A stretch of 64,000 nt of DNA from contig JAKTNV010000012.1 in NCBI GenBank assembly GCA_022747635.1, positions 124,001 through 188,000 of the forward strand, read 5' to 3'. The notes beneath the pieces were generated by a model, which saw only the letters and a list, made by a program, of their open reading frames with translations, did no database searches and was not told the origin of the DNA. The position numbers and the translations under genes were made by a program. Below are positions 18,895 through 30,800 of this stretch, in pieces. Source of the stretch: Hetaerina americana. Taxonomy: Eukaryota; Arthropoda; Insecta; Odonata; Calopterygidae. Each line of letters opens with the position of its first letter. Within the stretch, counting starts at the first letter, position 1.

Positions 18895-21800
18895 GTAAAT
18901 GTCTAATTACAATGACTTGTAACCCCTCAATTTGAATTTTTATTATTAATGTTTAATCTTGATAAGGTTGAAGTCGTCCCGGAGCCCGAGAACTCCAACA
19001 AGAAAAACACGAAGAAGTACACAGTAATTTTTTTTGGGACGAATGACCGGTAACTATGTAGCGTGAACTAGCTGTTAATTATGCATTTGTTTGACCACAA
19101 TTTACTATACCATTGAAAGTGCATTATTCATAGCTCATTCTTGGCTTAAATACCCATATTCAGCAGTTTAATCTGAAGATACTGCGTTACAATTGGCATG
19201 AAATAGGATCAGATATACTTTCGAGATTTAAATAATGGGCATATTAGAAATACACGTAATGAAAAATGGCAATGCTAAGGATGCTGATAATCATTTAAAT
19301 TTATGTAATCAATGGATTTGTTAGTAATTCAGTTTAGTATTAAGGAGAAATAAATGCCTTGGTCTATTTTTATTATACATGTAAATTGTATTTTTGAAAA
19401 AATTCCTTTAAGATAGTCATTTTAAGAATGAGGTATGTGAACATTAATTGTATTAAGTGTACGTCAAAAGTAAATGTCTCAGAAATGTAGAAAGCTTCTT
19501 GTTTTTGAAAACTGCAATCACCTTTAAACTAGTAGTAGGGTATCATTCACTTTTACCAGGGAAAGCTACTGTTAAAGAAGGGGATGCGATGTTGGTCAAA
19601 ATGGGTGAAATGCACAAGATGGGTGACTTATACAATATAGGTGATAAATTCGAATTAGGGACAAATTAAAATCGGGTAACAATTTCAAAATAGGCGATCA
19701 AGTAGGAGAATTATGGTAGATGCTGAGAATAGAGGAAAAATGAAGACTTCCTGATTTTTACATCTGAAGTGTATTTTATAAGTACACCTTCCACCCTGTA
19801 TCAATTACACTTCAATGGCCTCTTCTTTCTTCTTTGCCAATGCTCTCCCTCTTCTTTGTCATTGGCTGATAACCTGTAGGGTCCACAAAGGTGTATTTCA
19901 TAATTACGCTGTAGGGGAGCCGCAATGAGTTGTGCCATGCCTTTGGCCAATTAACTCCCAGATTGGGCAAGGCACACATAATTAATTGTATATCGCCTTT
20001 TACTATTGTATTAAACCAAAATCACGTTGACCTTGGTGTAGGCATATGGTATTTTTATGTGGTTATGAGAGGGCCACTTTGTCATATTAATGACATTCGT
20101 GTGAAAAAATTATCTTTTTTCAAAACAAAAACACAAGGTCTGAAAAGGATGCATGCAATCATCCTAAGTAGGTAACCCTCAAATGTGAAAGTGTGAGGAA
20201 CTCAACCAAGAGCTTGTAATAACAGCAAACAATCAAATATTTTATGCTTAATCTCAATATCTGTATGTTTAAACAGATATAACAGAACGATTTATAGCAA
20301 TGATGATTATAACATGGAGCTGAAATTCTATTGGGTAATTTCTTTAATAGGCACTGTAGCATATTCAAGTGATCAGATTATATCAGTCCTTCCGCCATAA
20401 CTGGTATAAGTTGATATTAAATTATGTGATATGAGGTCGAAAAACTGAATTTGGGAGTCCATTGGTGTTATCTTGTGCGTGATGTGCTTTATGGTAGTCA
20501 ATCATCAATCCAACATTTCATAGTGTACAAGAGTTTAATGCATATCTCTTTCCATTGTAGTGGACTTTGCTCCTCCGTAGACTTGTTTCCTTATGTTGAG
20601 AATAAGGAGAGGTATGGAAAAAAGAGAGATGGGATCAGAGGTTTTAACAAGGCCCTGACGGAAATAGAGGCATGTAATGCCATTATTTCCACAAAAACAC
20701 AGGTAAGTAAAAGTTTATATATGCCATTACCAAGTATTTATAATTTGAATAATGACTTGTGATATAAGAAAAGTATGGATATCTCGCAACCAAAACAAAA
20801 CATCCAAAGTTCATGAGACTGACTTGCAAAAGGGATTACAGAAAGAGGGCATGGAAGGAGCAGAAAAATTAAGGCTGGGAAAGAGACTCCCACTAGTGAA
20901 TTATTTTGGCCAATTTCACTTACAATGAACATGGTTAGAACCCTTCCATCTTCCATGTTCTTCTAACAGTATATTGTTGTAACTCATATGAAGCTAGGTG
21001 AGGTTTTGAAGTTGCCAGAAAGAAGCCAGTTCAAGCAAGGCATCTGCATACAAAAACCAATCTTATGCTCATTTCAGTGACCTGGGGAACTCACTTTCAA
21101 AATGGCACAAGTTGCATAAGTTCAGTTGTACACATTTTTTGTTTGTATTTACTGTGTGTGGTCATTTCTTGAGAAAACTTGAGTGAAATGTAACTATGTG
21201 GTTTCCTTCAGAAATGGAGATGCAACATCCTTTAAATTTTACCCTGAATTTGTAATGTATCATGTGGATTTGTGCCAATGCATTAATATTGCTGTAAGAT
21301 TATTAATTTAATATACAATTGTAGGGTGAAAAAGCTCCTCAGCCAAAAGCACCTGCAGCAGGTGTCACAGTGGCTAGTACTGTAACCGGAACTAAGAACA
21401 CGGCAGGGAAACAATCTCTCTTTGTTGAAAGAGGAAGCGCAGGCCCGTCTACTGACCATGATGCTGAAAGGAAGCTGTTTAGTGGGGAAAAAGTAGGTGG
21501 TGCTGTGCACATAAAAAAGGAAGTATGTTGAATAAATTTTCAAATTGTTAGTTATCTTGGTAGAAAAATAACGACTGAGAAAAATGCCTAGCATGTATAA
21601 AATGTTGAGTGGGCAAGCAAATTATAAAAATACCGTATATATATTCCCTTGTGTGCAAAGATTTCTAGCGATGTAAATATTTTATTGTTGTAAGTAGTTA
21701 AATGACACAGGGTTAGTAATGGCCCTTTTCATAATATGATATTCCATGGACTTTTCATCTCTCTTATCCCGCACACATTGCATATTGTTTTACATTAATA

Positions 21801-24800
21801 TGTGCACGAGATTTTCTTTTTAAGTTATTGCGAGGAGATTCTGTTCTTTACACAGAAGCTGATTGGGGAAGTGAAAAGTGCTGGTAAAAATCCTATAAGC
21901 GGAATATCGAAAGCCTCAGCTTTGAAGAAACGTAATGAAATAAGCCGGAGTGGACAAATTTTGAAGAAAATCAGACTCTCAGTCGAAGAGGGAGGACGGC
22001 CCATGACTGGCCTTGGCCCTGTTGGATCTAAGGCAAATGAGGAAGAGCCATCAGGGCCACACCAAACACCCCAAGTAAAACCAGTGCACCTGAAGTACAT
22101 ACCTGATCCGCTAGGGAGATCTTCAACAGGCGTACCATCTGGAGTGCAGGTAATTTTGCTTTTCGCATTGCTTTACTTGTTAGTAATATGGATCCTTAAA
22201 AATTTCATTGGTTGTGTGTAGAAGGAATTTAAGGTATTGAAATCTAGCCTTCATGGATAAGTGTTGAGTACGAAATATCACAGTAGACTGATGGAAGTAT
22301 TTTGTTGCTTCATCACTGGAATTAATGAGGGTGCCCAAAGAGTGTAAATTTTGAATTTTGCTTGGATGATGTGGTGGGTATTGCTAAGGCCACTATCTTG
22401 GTGTGGAAGTGTCCATATTCCAAGTACGCATTCTGCTGTGGTAGGTGGCTGACTGAGTTATTTTTTACTTTACCCACTATGAACAGTTATAAATATGGGC
22501 TTCAATGGAGAATTACACGAGTTGTCAGCATGGGGTCCTCGAAATAGTATGTATTGAAATAAAATAGGAAGCTATGGACAAGGCAATGTTTAAATATGTA
22601 AATGTTAAAGGCAAAGTCTACTTGTCCGTTCCTATATAGTCCCCATTGAAATTGAGGCGTTTATCATAACCACACGCGTGCTTTGCAATTCCATTTCTGA
22701 AGAAATCTACGGCCTCATATTTCAACCACTTGTTTACACCAGCTTCATTTTCTGCATCACTGTGAGAGTACTGTCTTGCTAGCCACGTCTAGCAAGAGAT
22801 ATGGAATCTTAAATGGGTTATTTTCGAGAATATTTTCTTGATTTTCACCGGTAGACCATGGGTCACAAGATAAGAGCAAACACTGCTTCACTCGGCCTTC
22901 ACTCATAAGTGTTTCTCTGTGCATTTCACCGAATGGCCTATGAATTTCAATTGCCTGGTGGTTTTTTGCTTGTTAAAGCCTTACTGCTGAAGACACCCCA
23001 CAACTTGTGGAATTTTCAATTGCAATGCATAACATTAAGTGTTCTGTGGACAGAGAAGAACCACTACAGTCTGCCCTCTACAACAGCGGGATGAGCACTG
23101 AGTGTAGGGACCATTGGTCGCCAAGATGGTGTATCCAGCCGTACTCCCAGTCACATTAGGCCGAAACATTCGTTACTTTCTGGTCATCCCTCGTACTTGA
23201 TTTTTTTTCCACATGATATTAGGATGCTTTGTTATGTCCACTGCCATGTTCTTCCAACAGTCAATTGTTGTAACTCATATGAAGCTAGATGAGGTTTTGA
23301 AGTTGCTAGAAAGGAAGCCAGTTCAAGTATGGCATCTGCATACAAAAACCAATCTTCTGCTCATTTCAGTGACCTGGGGAACTCACTTTCAAAATGGCAC
23401 AAGTTGCATAAGTTCAGTTGTACACATTTTTTGTTTGTATTTACTGTGTGTGGTCATTTCTTGAGAAAACTTGAGTGAAATGTAACTATGTGGTTTCCTT
23501 CAGAAATGGAGATGCAACATCCTTTAAATTTTACCCTGAATTTGTAATGTATCATGTGGATTTGTGCCAATGCATTAATATTGCTGTAAGATTATTAATT
23601 TAATATACAATTGTAGGGTGAAAAAGCTCCTCAGCCAAAAGCACCTGCAGCAGGTGTCACAGTGGCTAGTACTGTAACCGGAACTAAGAACACGGCAGGG
23701 AAACAATCTCTCTTTGTTGAAAGAGGAAGCGCAGGCCCGTCTACTGACCATGATTCTGAAAGGAAGCTGTTTAGTGGGGAAAAAGTAGGTGGTGCTGTGC
23801 ACATAAAAAAGGAAGTATGTTGAATAAATTTTCAAATTGTTAGTTATCTTGGTAGAAAAATAACGACTGAGAAAAATGCCTAGCATGTATAAAATGTTGA
23901 GTGGGCAAGCAAATTATAAAAATACCGTATATATATTCCCTTGTGTGCAAAGATTTCTAGCGATGTAAATATTTTATTGTTGTAAGTAGTTAAATGACAC
24001 AGGGTTAGTAATGGCCCTTTTCATAATATGATATTCCATGGACTTTTCATCTCTCTTATCCCGCACACATTGCATATTGTTTTACATTAATATGTGCACG
24101 AGATTTTCTTTTTAAGTTATTGCGAGGAGATTCTGTTCTTTATACAGAAGCTGATTGGGGAAGTGAAAAGTGCTGGTAAAAATCCTATAAGCGGAATATC
24201 GAAAGCCTCAGCTTTGAAGAAACGTGATGACTTAAGCCGGAGTGGGCGAATTTTGAAGAAAATCAGACCCTCAGTCAAAGAGTTAGGAGGGCCCATGACT
24301 GGCCTTGGCCCTGTTGGATCTAAGGCAAATGAGGAAGAGCCATCAGGGCCACACAAAACACCCCAAGTAAAACCAGTGCACCTGAAGTGCATACCTGATC
24401 CGCTAGGGAGATCTTCAACAGGCGTACCATCTGGAGAGCAGGTAATTTTGCTTTTTGCATTGCTTTACTTGTTAGTAATATGGATCCTTAAAAATTTCAT
24501 TGGTTGTGTGTAGAAGGAATTTAAGGTATTGAAATCTAGCCTTCATGGATAAGTGTTGAGTATGAAATATCACAGTAGACTGATGGAAGTATTTTGTTGC
24601 TTCATCACTGGAATTAATGAGGGTGCCCAAAAAGTGTAAATTTTGAATTTTGCTTGGATGATGTCTCTGTCTGCAGCAGGATAGGTAACAATGCAAGGTG
24701 TGGAGAATGTAAATTAGCATTCGGCATAGTGTGGTGGTGGGTATTGCTAAGGCCACTATCTTGGTGTGGAAGTGTCCACATTCCAAGTACGCATTTTGCT

Positions 24801-27800
24801 GTGGTAGTTGACTGATTGAGTTATTTTTTACTTTACCCACTGTGAACAGCTATAAATATGGGCTTCAATGGAGAATTGCACAAGTTGTCAGCATGGGGTC
24901 CTCAAAATAGTATGTATTGAAATAAAATAGGAAGCTATGGACAAGGCAATGTTTAAATATGTAAATGTTAAAGGCAAAGTCTACTTGTCCGTTCCTATAT
25001 AGTCCCCATTGAAATTGAGGCGTTTATCATAACCACACGCGTGCTTTGCAATTCCATTTCTGAAGAAATCTACGGCCTCATATTTCAACCACTTGTTTAC
25101 ATCAGCTTCATTTTCTGCATCACTGTGAGAGTACTGTCTTGCTAGCCACATCTAGCAAGAGATATGGAATCTTAAATGGGTTATTTTCGAGAATATTTTC
25201 TTTATTTTCACCGTCAGACCATGGGTCACAAGATAAGAGCAAACACTGCTTCACTCGGCCTTCACTCATAAGTGTTTCTCTGTGCATTTCACCGAATGGC
25301 CTATGAATTTCAATTGCCTGGTGGTTTTTTGCTTGTTAAAGCCTTGCTGCTGAAGACACCCCACAACTTGTGGAATTTTCAATTGCAATGCATAACATTA
25401 AGTGTTCTGTGGACAGAGGAGAACCACTACAGTCTGCCCCCTACAACAGCGGGATGAGCACTGAGTGTAGGGACCATTGGTCGCCAAGATGGTGGATCCA
25501 GCCGTACTCCCAGTCACATTAGGCCGAAACATTCGTTACTTTCTGGTCATCCCTCGTACTTGATTTTTTTTCCACATGATATTAGGATGCTTTGTTATGT
25601 CCACTGCCATGTTCTTCCAACAGTCAATTGTTGTAACTCATATGAAGCTAGATGAGGTTTTGAAGTTGCTAGAAAGGAAGGCAGTTCAAGCAAGGCATCT
25701 CCGTACAAAAACCAATCTTCTGCTCATTTCAGTGACCTGGGGAACTCACTTTCAAAATGGCACAAGTTGCATAAGTTCAGTTGTACACATTTTTTGTTTG
25801 TATTTACTGTGTGTGGTCATTTCTTGAGAAAACTTGAGTGAAATGTAACTATGTGGTTTCCTTCAGAAATGGAGATGCAACATCCTTTAAATTTTACCCT
25901 GAATTTGTAATGTATCATGTGGATTTGTGCCAATGCATTAATATTGCTGTAAGATTATTAATTTAATATACAATTGTAGGGTGAAAAAGCTCCTCAGCCA
26001 AAAGCACCTGCAGCAGGTGTCACAGTGGCTAGTACTGTAACCGGAACTAAGAACACGGCAGGGAAACAATCTCTCTTTGTTGAAAGAGGAAGCGCAGGCC
26101 CGTCTACTGACCATGATGCTGAAAGGAAGCTGTTTAGTGGGGAAAAAGTAGGTGGTGCTGTGCACATAAAAAAGGAAGTATGTTGAATAAATTTTCAAAT
26201 TGTTAGTTATCTTGGTAGAAAAATAACGACTGAGAAAAATGCCTAGCATGTATAAAATGTTGAGTGGGCAAGCAAATTATAAAAATACCGTATATATATT
26301 CCCTTGTGTGCAAAGATTTCTAGCGATGTAAATATTTTATTGTTGTAAGTAGTTAAATGACACAGGGTTAGTAATGGCCCTATTCATATTATGATATTCC
26401 ACGGACTTTTCATCTCTCTTATCCCGCAAACATTTCATATTTTTTTACATTAATATGTGCACGAGATTTTCTTTTTAAGTTATTTTCAGCTTGTACCTGA
26501 TTCTTTAGTCTACATGATATTATAAATGTATGCGATGCGATGTAAATATTTTATTGTTGTTAGTAGTTAATTGACACAGGGTTAGTAATGGCCCTGTTCA
26601 TATTATGATATTCCACGGACTTTTCATCTCTCTTATCCCGCACACAATGCACATTTTTTTACATTAATATGTGCACAAGATTTTCTTTTTAAGTTATTTT
26701 TAGCTCGTACTTGATTGTTTTGTCTGCATGATATTATGATGAGGTAGATATATTTCGGGGAATGTGATGATCCTGTGGCTATCGTACTGGCATCCTAAAG
26801 GTTTCAGGTTCAAATATTAGAGGCGGCTGATATTTTCATTGGTATCCTGGGGTCTGCTTGAGGTACTTTGTGGAGTACTTGCAGTGAGTATGCCATCCGT
26901 TGATATGCACATTAAGCTGAAGACCCCTCGTCTTTAAGAGTGGGTTGATGCCGATGCCGTGTTTCTCTCCGCCCTTCTTCCTTTCTTGCCCTTCCCTGAT
27001 GGCACAAATGACTTCGATTGTCGGTCACTTCTCACGAAAAATTCTACTACTAGTTACTTCTCATTCAAGCCCTACAAGTTGTAGGAATAGGTAAATTCTT
27101 ATGGTGAGTTGCTTGTTTTTTTATCTCATAAATTTCTTCCAGTTGGATATTAAATATTGTATTTGTGAAGCCATTGGTTCTGGAGTGAGTAAGTTGGTGA
27201 ATAAGAAATAGGTGAGAAGATGAGGATGTAGCAACACTCTTTTGGCATATCTGTTGGGGTGGGAGTACTAATTAATAGTAGTAAGCAGTGATGGAAGTAG
27301 TGCGCGATTGTTTATGCCGCCCTAGCTATCATTTGAATTGTAAAATTCATGAAGCTAACCCATTATGCTATCTAAGTGTTTAAATAGAAAGTAGTTCTCA
27401 AAATTGTCTTGAACATTTTTGGAATGTTTATCAGTGGAGGGCAGGATTGAATCTGGAACACTCACGTGATGGTTATTTTGATCAACCAATCTTCCAGCCG
27501 TGCTGATTTCAGATTACAAATGTTTTTTTTGTGTATGAGTTTAGGAATGGATTGAATACCTATCCATAATATCTTTTAATTAAACTAAAATCAGTCAAGA
27601 TCAGAGAGGGTGTCCATATCTGCAACATATGTTATTCGAGCCAAAATTAACAGCGCAGTGTTTCAGTAATTCTTTAGAAAAAGAGAAATGGCATTGTTAA
27701 TACTCATTTCTTGTTAAATTGCTTTCAAAATTTCTGCTACATTTGGTTTCTCTTTATTTAGTCAATAGAAGGAACAAATTTTTGTTTACGTAGCAGTGAT

Positions 27801-30800
27801 AGAACACTTTTAATTGACAGGCATAATGCCAAAAGAGATGAAAGCAGATTTGGGCGAAGCTCATGGCACATCTGCTCCAGTGTTAGCAAATGCTTCCAAT
27901 TATTGAAATGGCTTAAAATGTGGCTATACATCCACAAATAATGATCACATCGGGTTTGTCCAGTGGAATAGACTTCCTCTGAAATAATCGACAAAATCTA
28001 CGATAATGTTTTGAATGATTGACAAATCAAAATTGGAGGCATATCATAAGTTACAGCGCTTTCTATTTTACACGAAAATTTTGTGTGAAAAAAATTTCAG
28101 CAGGATATGTTAGCTAACCATTTTCTGTGTTGATAGCTGTGGTCTAAACATGGATTAACTACTGCAGTTAAGAGAAAAAGGATAGTGGAAACAATGTGTT
28201 TGTAAAGGCAATCTGACTCCAAAGTATGAGAGGGCTGAAATGGACGAACAAGGTGATGGCCTCTGATTTTTGGAATGCACAAGGAATCGTGTATGTTGAT
28301 AACTTGCTGTGTCTGCCCGATTGTATGTATTTGATGGGATATGTAGGCTGGACTTGCCATGTATCATTTTGAACTTGGGTGTAACCAGTCAGAGACCATT
28401 CTTTGCAATTCTTGCCTCTATATTTACAAATTCTCCAAATTAACCTTTTAAAATGAAGAGAATGCATCAGTTTGATATAATCTTTTCAGGGGGATATTCT
28501 GATGGAGGAGAAGAAGCGGAAATGTGATGATCCAATGGGTGGCGACCTTAGTGAGTAATTATGTGTCATTGATAAATTATTAATGATTTAATCTTGATTA
28601 TTCCTAATGCACTGAATTGTGAAATGTATGCTGTGCCCATTCGAAGAGAGGTGGTTGACGAATTCCAAGAACCTTATTTTTTAACTGCTCTTGATCAAAA
28701 TGTTAGCCTTTCTTTGATCACTGTTGGCATTGAATAGTTCATGTCCAAAAGAATAATGCTATCAATGTAGTACATTGTGTCAAATATGTGTATCAAATTA
28801 ATGCTTAATATGTGCAACAGTATGCTGCCACAGTTAACACTCAGATAACAAAACTTGGTTTTAGGGTAGTTGAAGAGCAGTAAGGTACTTGAAACTCTTT
28901 GGATTACGAACCATAAGTTTTTGGGAAATTGGGCATCATGTCTAATATTCTGGTTCAAGGCTTTATTAGTTTCATCCGTAACGATTTTGCATTTTTAATT
29001 TTGTTTATGTTTATCTGAGCATGATGTTCTATATGTATATATTTCTGCATTATCAATTGCAGGACGTATTGAGGATGATAATGCAACAGTGGTGGCAGAT
29101 GAAGAAGGAATTGACTTATACAGGCCACCTTTAGCAATTGTAAGTTTTTGTCACAATACTGTGTCCTAATGTGATTAATTAGTTTTAATAATTGGTTTGT
29201 CTTAGTAATCAGTAGCTAGTTCTTTATCATCTGCATGATCTTTTTCTGCTGGCATTATCCTGAAAATTCCTCAGGAGATTGATGGCGGCTGTTGTTGGCC
29301 GATTCTGTGTGCATGCTAGATCAGCCATGGTCACACCTAGTTCTTGCTTTTCTAAGAATTTACTTTTCAATCAATTGGCTATATTTAAACCCTTTTGATG
29401 TAGCGGACCAATTTATTGGCTTTTGCATCTCGAGTAAAAAGTGCGGATGGCTGATATATTGGCCCAAATGTAAGCTATCGTTTAAATCGCTCTAGTTTAT
29501 TGAATTTTTATTGCCACTTGTGTATTGTTTCTTGTATCATAAATATAAAGCCTCTGCTTTGTATAATTGTTTTTTCTCTCTTTTGTATACCTTTGGGTTA
29601 ATTACTCTGTTTATGGTTTTTCTATCTCTTGTAAGTATAAATCTTACACTAATTTTTACATTGAACTGTTTACGTGTGGGGAAGTGCATTCTAATGGTTT
29701 GCTTGTTTCTTTTGCTAAGTGGTCTCTTCTGTATTAAATATTTTTAATTCTGCACACTTTTGAATGCTTAATGATGAATCTGCTCTGATACCAACTGCTA
29801 AGACTTAGGTGATGCGATCTTAGTGAAAGCATTGCTATGCAAATATATTGCTTTTCCTTTTCTTCCGTCCTAGGTAATCATTTAGGCTGTTTGTAATGTG
29901 ATGGTATTGTAAGCATTTCTCTTTCTAAATCAGCCTTTTTCTTTTACTGCCTTGAAATGGAGTGTACATTGTGGATAGCATGTGATGAACACAATTCTCT
30001 TTTGGCATTGAGTTGTGGTGCTGTTTTTCTCATACAAGGTAGTGGTGAAATCATACGGGGTTTTGAAAAAATATTTACAGTTTTATTTTTCCTATGAAGA
30101 AAACAGCCCAACAACAATGATGACTAAGCACAAATACACTGCAAGAATCATTGAGTCTGTTGAGATGGAATGCCTCAGGGGTTGGAGTGTTGCATATCTC
30201 CTCGTGTAAGTAGATCAAACACTAGACTGGAGTGTCTATTCAAGGTAAAAAAAAGAATTGTGCAATTTGTGGTGGAATACAGGGTGCGTTCCAAAAGTAA
30301 TGCAATTTTTTTAATTTATGAACAGATTTGAATGAACACGAAATTTTCTTCAAATGACTGTCTTTGGCGCCTCGCCACATTTTTTTCCGGCAACTGCCAT
30401 GACCGGTATGTGCCCTGAAAGGCATCTTCGGGGACCTCTTGCAAGGTCTTCGTGGCAGCTGATTGGATCTCTTCTATGGATGAAAAATGGGTTCCTTTCA
30501 GGGCTGCCTTAATACGAGGGAAGAAAAAGAATCCTGCTGGGGCAAAGTCAGGGCTATAAGAGGGGTAGGGTAGCATTAGCACATGATGTTTGGCCAGGAA
30601 CTCGTGCTCTTGTAGAGCATTGTGGCAAGGTGCGTTGTCATGGAGTTGCCAGGTAGCAGAGATGTCTTTTCTCGTCCTGATGACCCTTTTTCCGAGTCTG
30701 TCCAGCACATCCACGTAGTAGGCAGCGGGAACTGTATGTCCTGGAGGAACAAACTCCTGTGCTGTCGAACAAGAAAATGATCGTTGTTTTCTCTTTTGAT

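Larger units (their letters stand above)
20955..23250 (+). repeat. Internal exon module 1 of gene B (about 2.3 kb)
   Basis: First of the direct repeats that start around 'ttgttgtaactcatatgaag' (about 20973) and recur at about 23267 and 25629. It contains E4, E5 and a mariner transposase fossil. Relative to module 2 it lacks about 71 bp near 22370. Confidence 0.85.
23251..25610 (+). repeat. Internal exon module 2 of gene B (about 2.36 kb)
   Basis: Second direct repeat, offset 2292 bp from module 1 in its first half and 2363 bp in its second half owing to a 71 bp indel near 24660-24735. Confidence 0.85.
26178..28489 (+). other. Intron between E4 copy 3 and E6 (gene B)
   Basis: It holds a direct repeat of about 213 bp spacing and an old SINE (26756-27052). 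The last 150 bp before E6 align with the sequence before E6' (5300-5449), the trace of the exon-pair duplication. Confidence 0.6.
1..28914 (+). repeat. Tandem array unit 1 (5' end cut by the window)
   Basis: Base 1 onward is found again from 28915 and from 60370 in the same orientation, with near-identical sequence over introns, exons and intergenic DNA. The offset to unit 2 starts at 28914, falls to about 28873 after a 45 bp difference near 4770, rises to 30187 after a mariner and to 33514 after a LINE, and returns to 31455 after a module loss. These steps account for the length difference between the units. The true duplication breakpoint cannot be located, because the array runs off both ends of the window. 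Confidence 0.95.

Noticed and set aside
19560..19700. Short imperfect repeat (ggtgataaa-like) as a coding repeat or minisatellite
   Set aside because: Too irregular, lies in an intron, and ends quickly in a stop.
21825..22100. 91-codon minus-strand frame over exon E5
   Set aside because: It is the antisense shadow of a GC-richer exon. The plus strand has the splice sites and correct phase.
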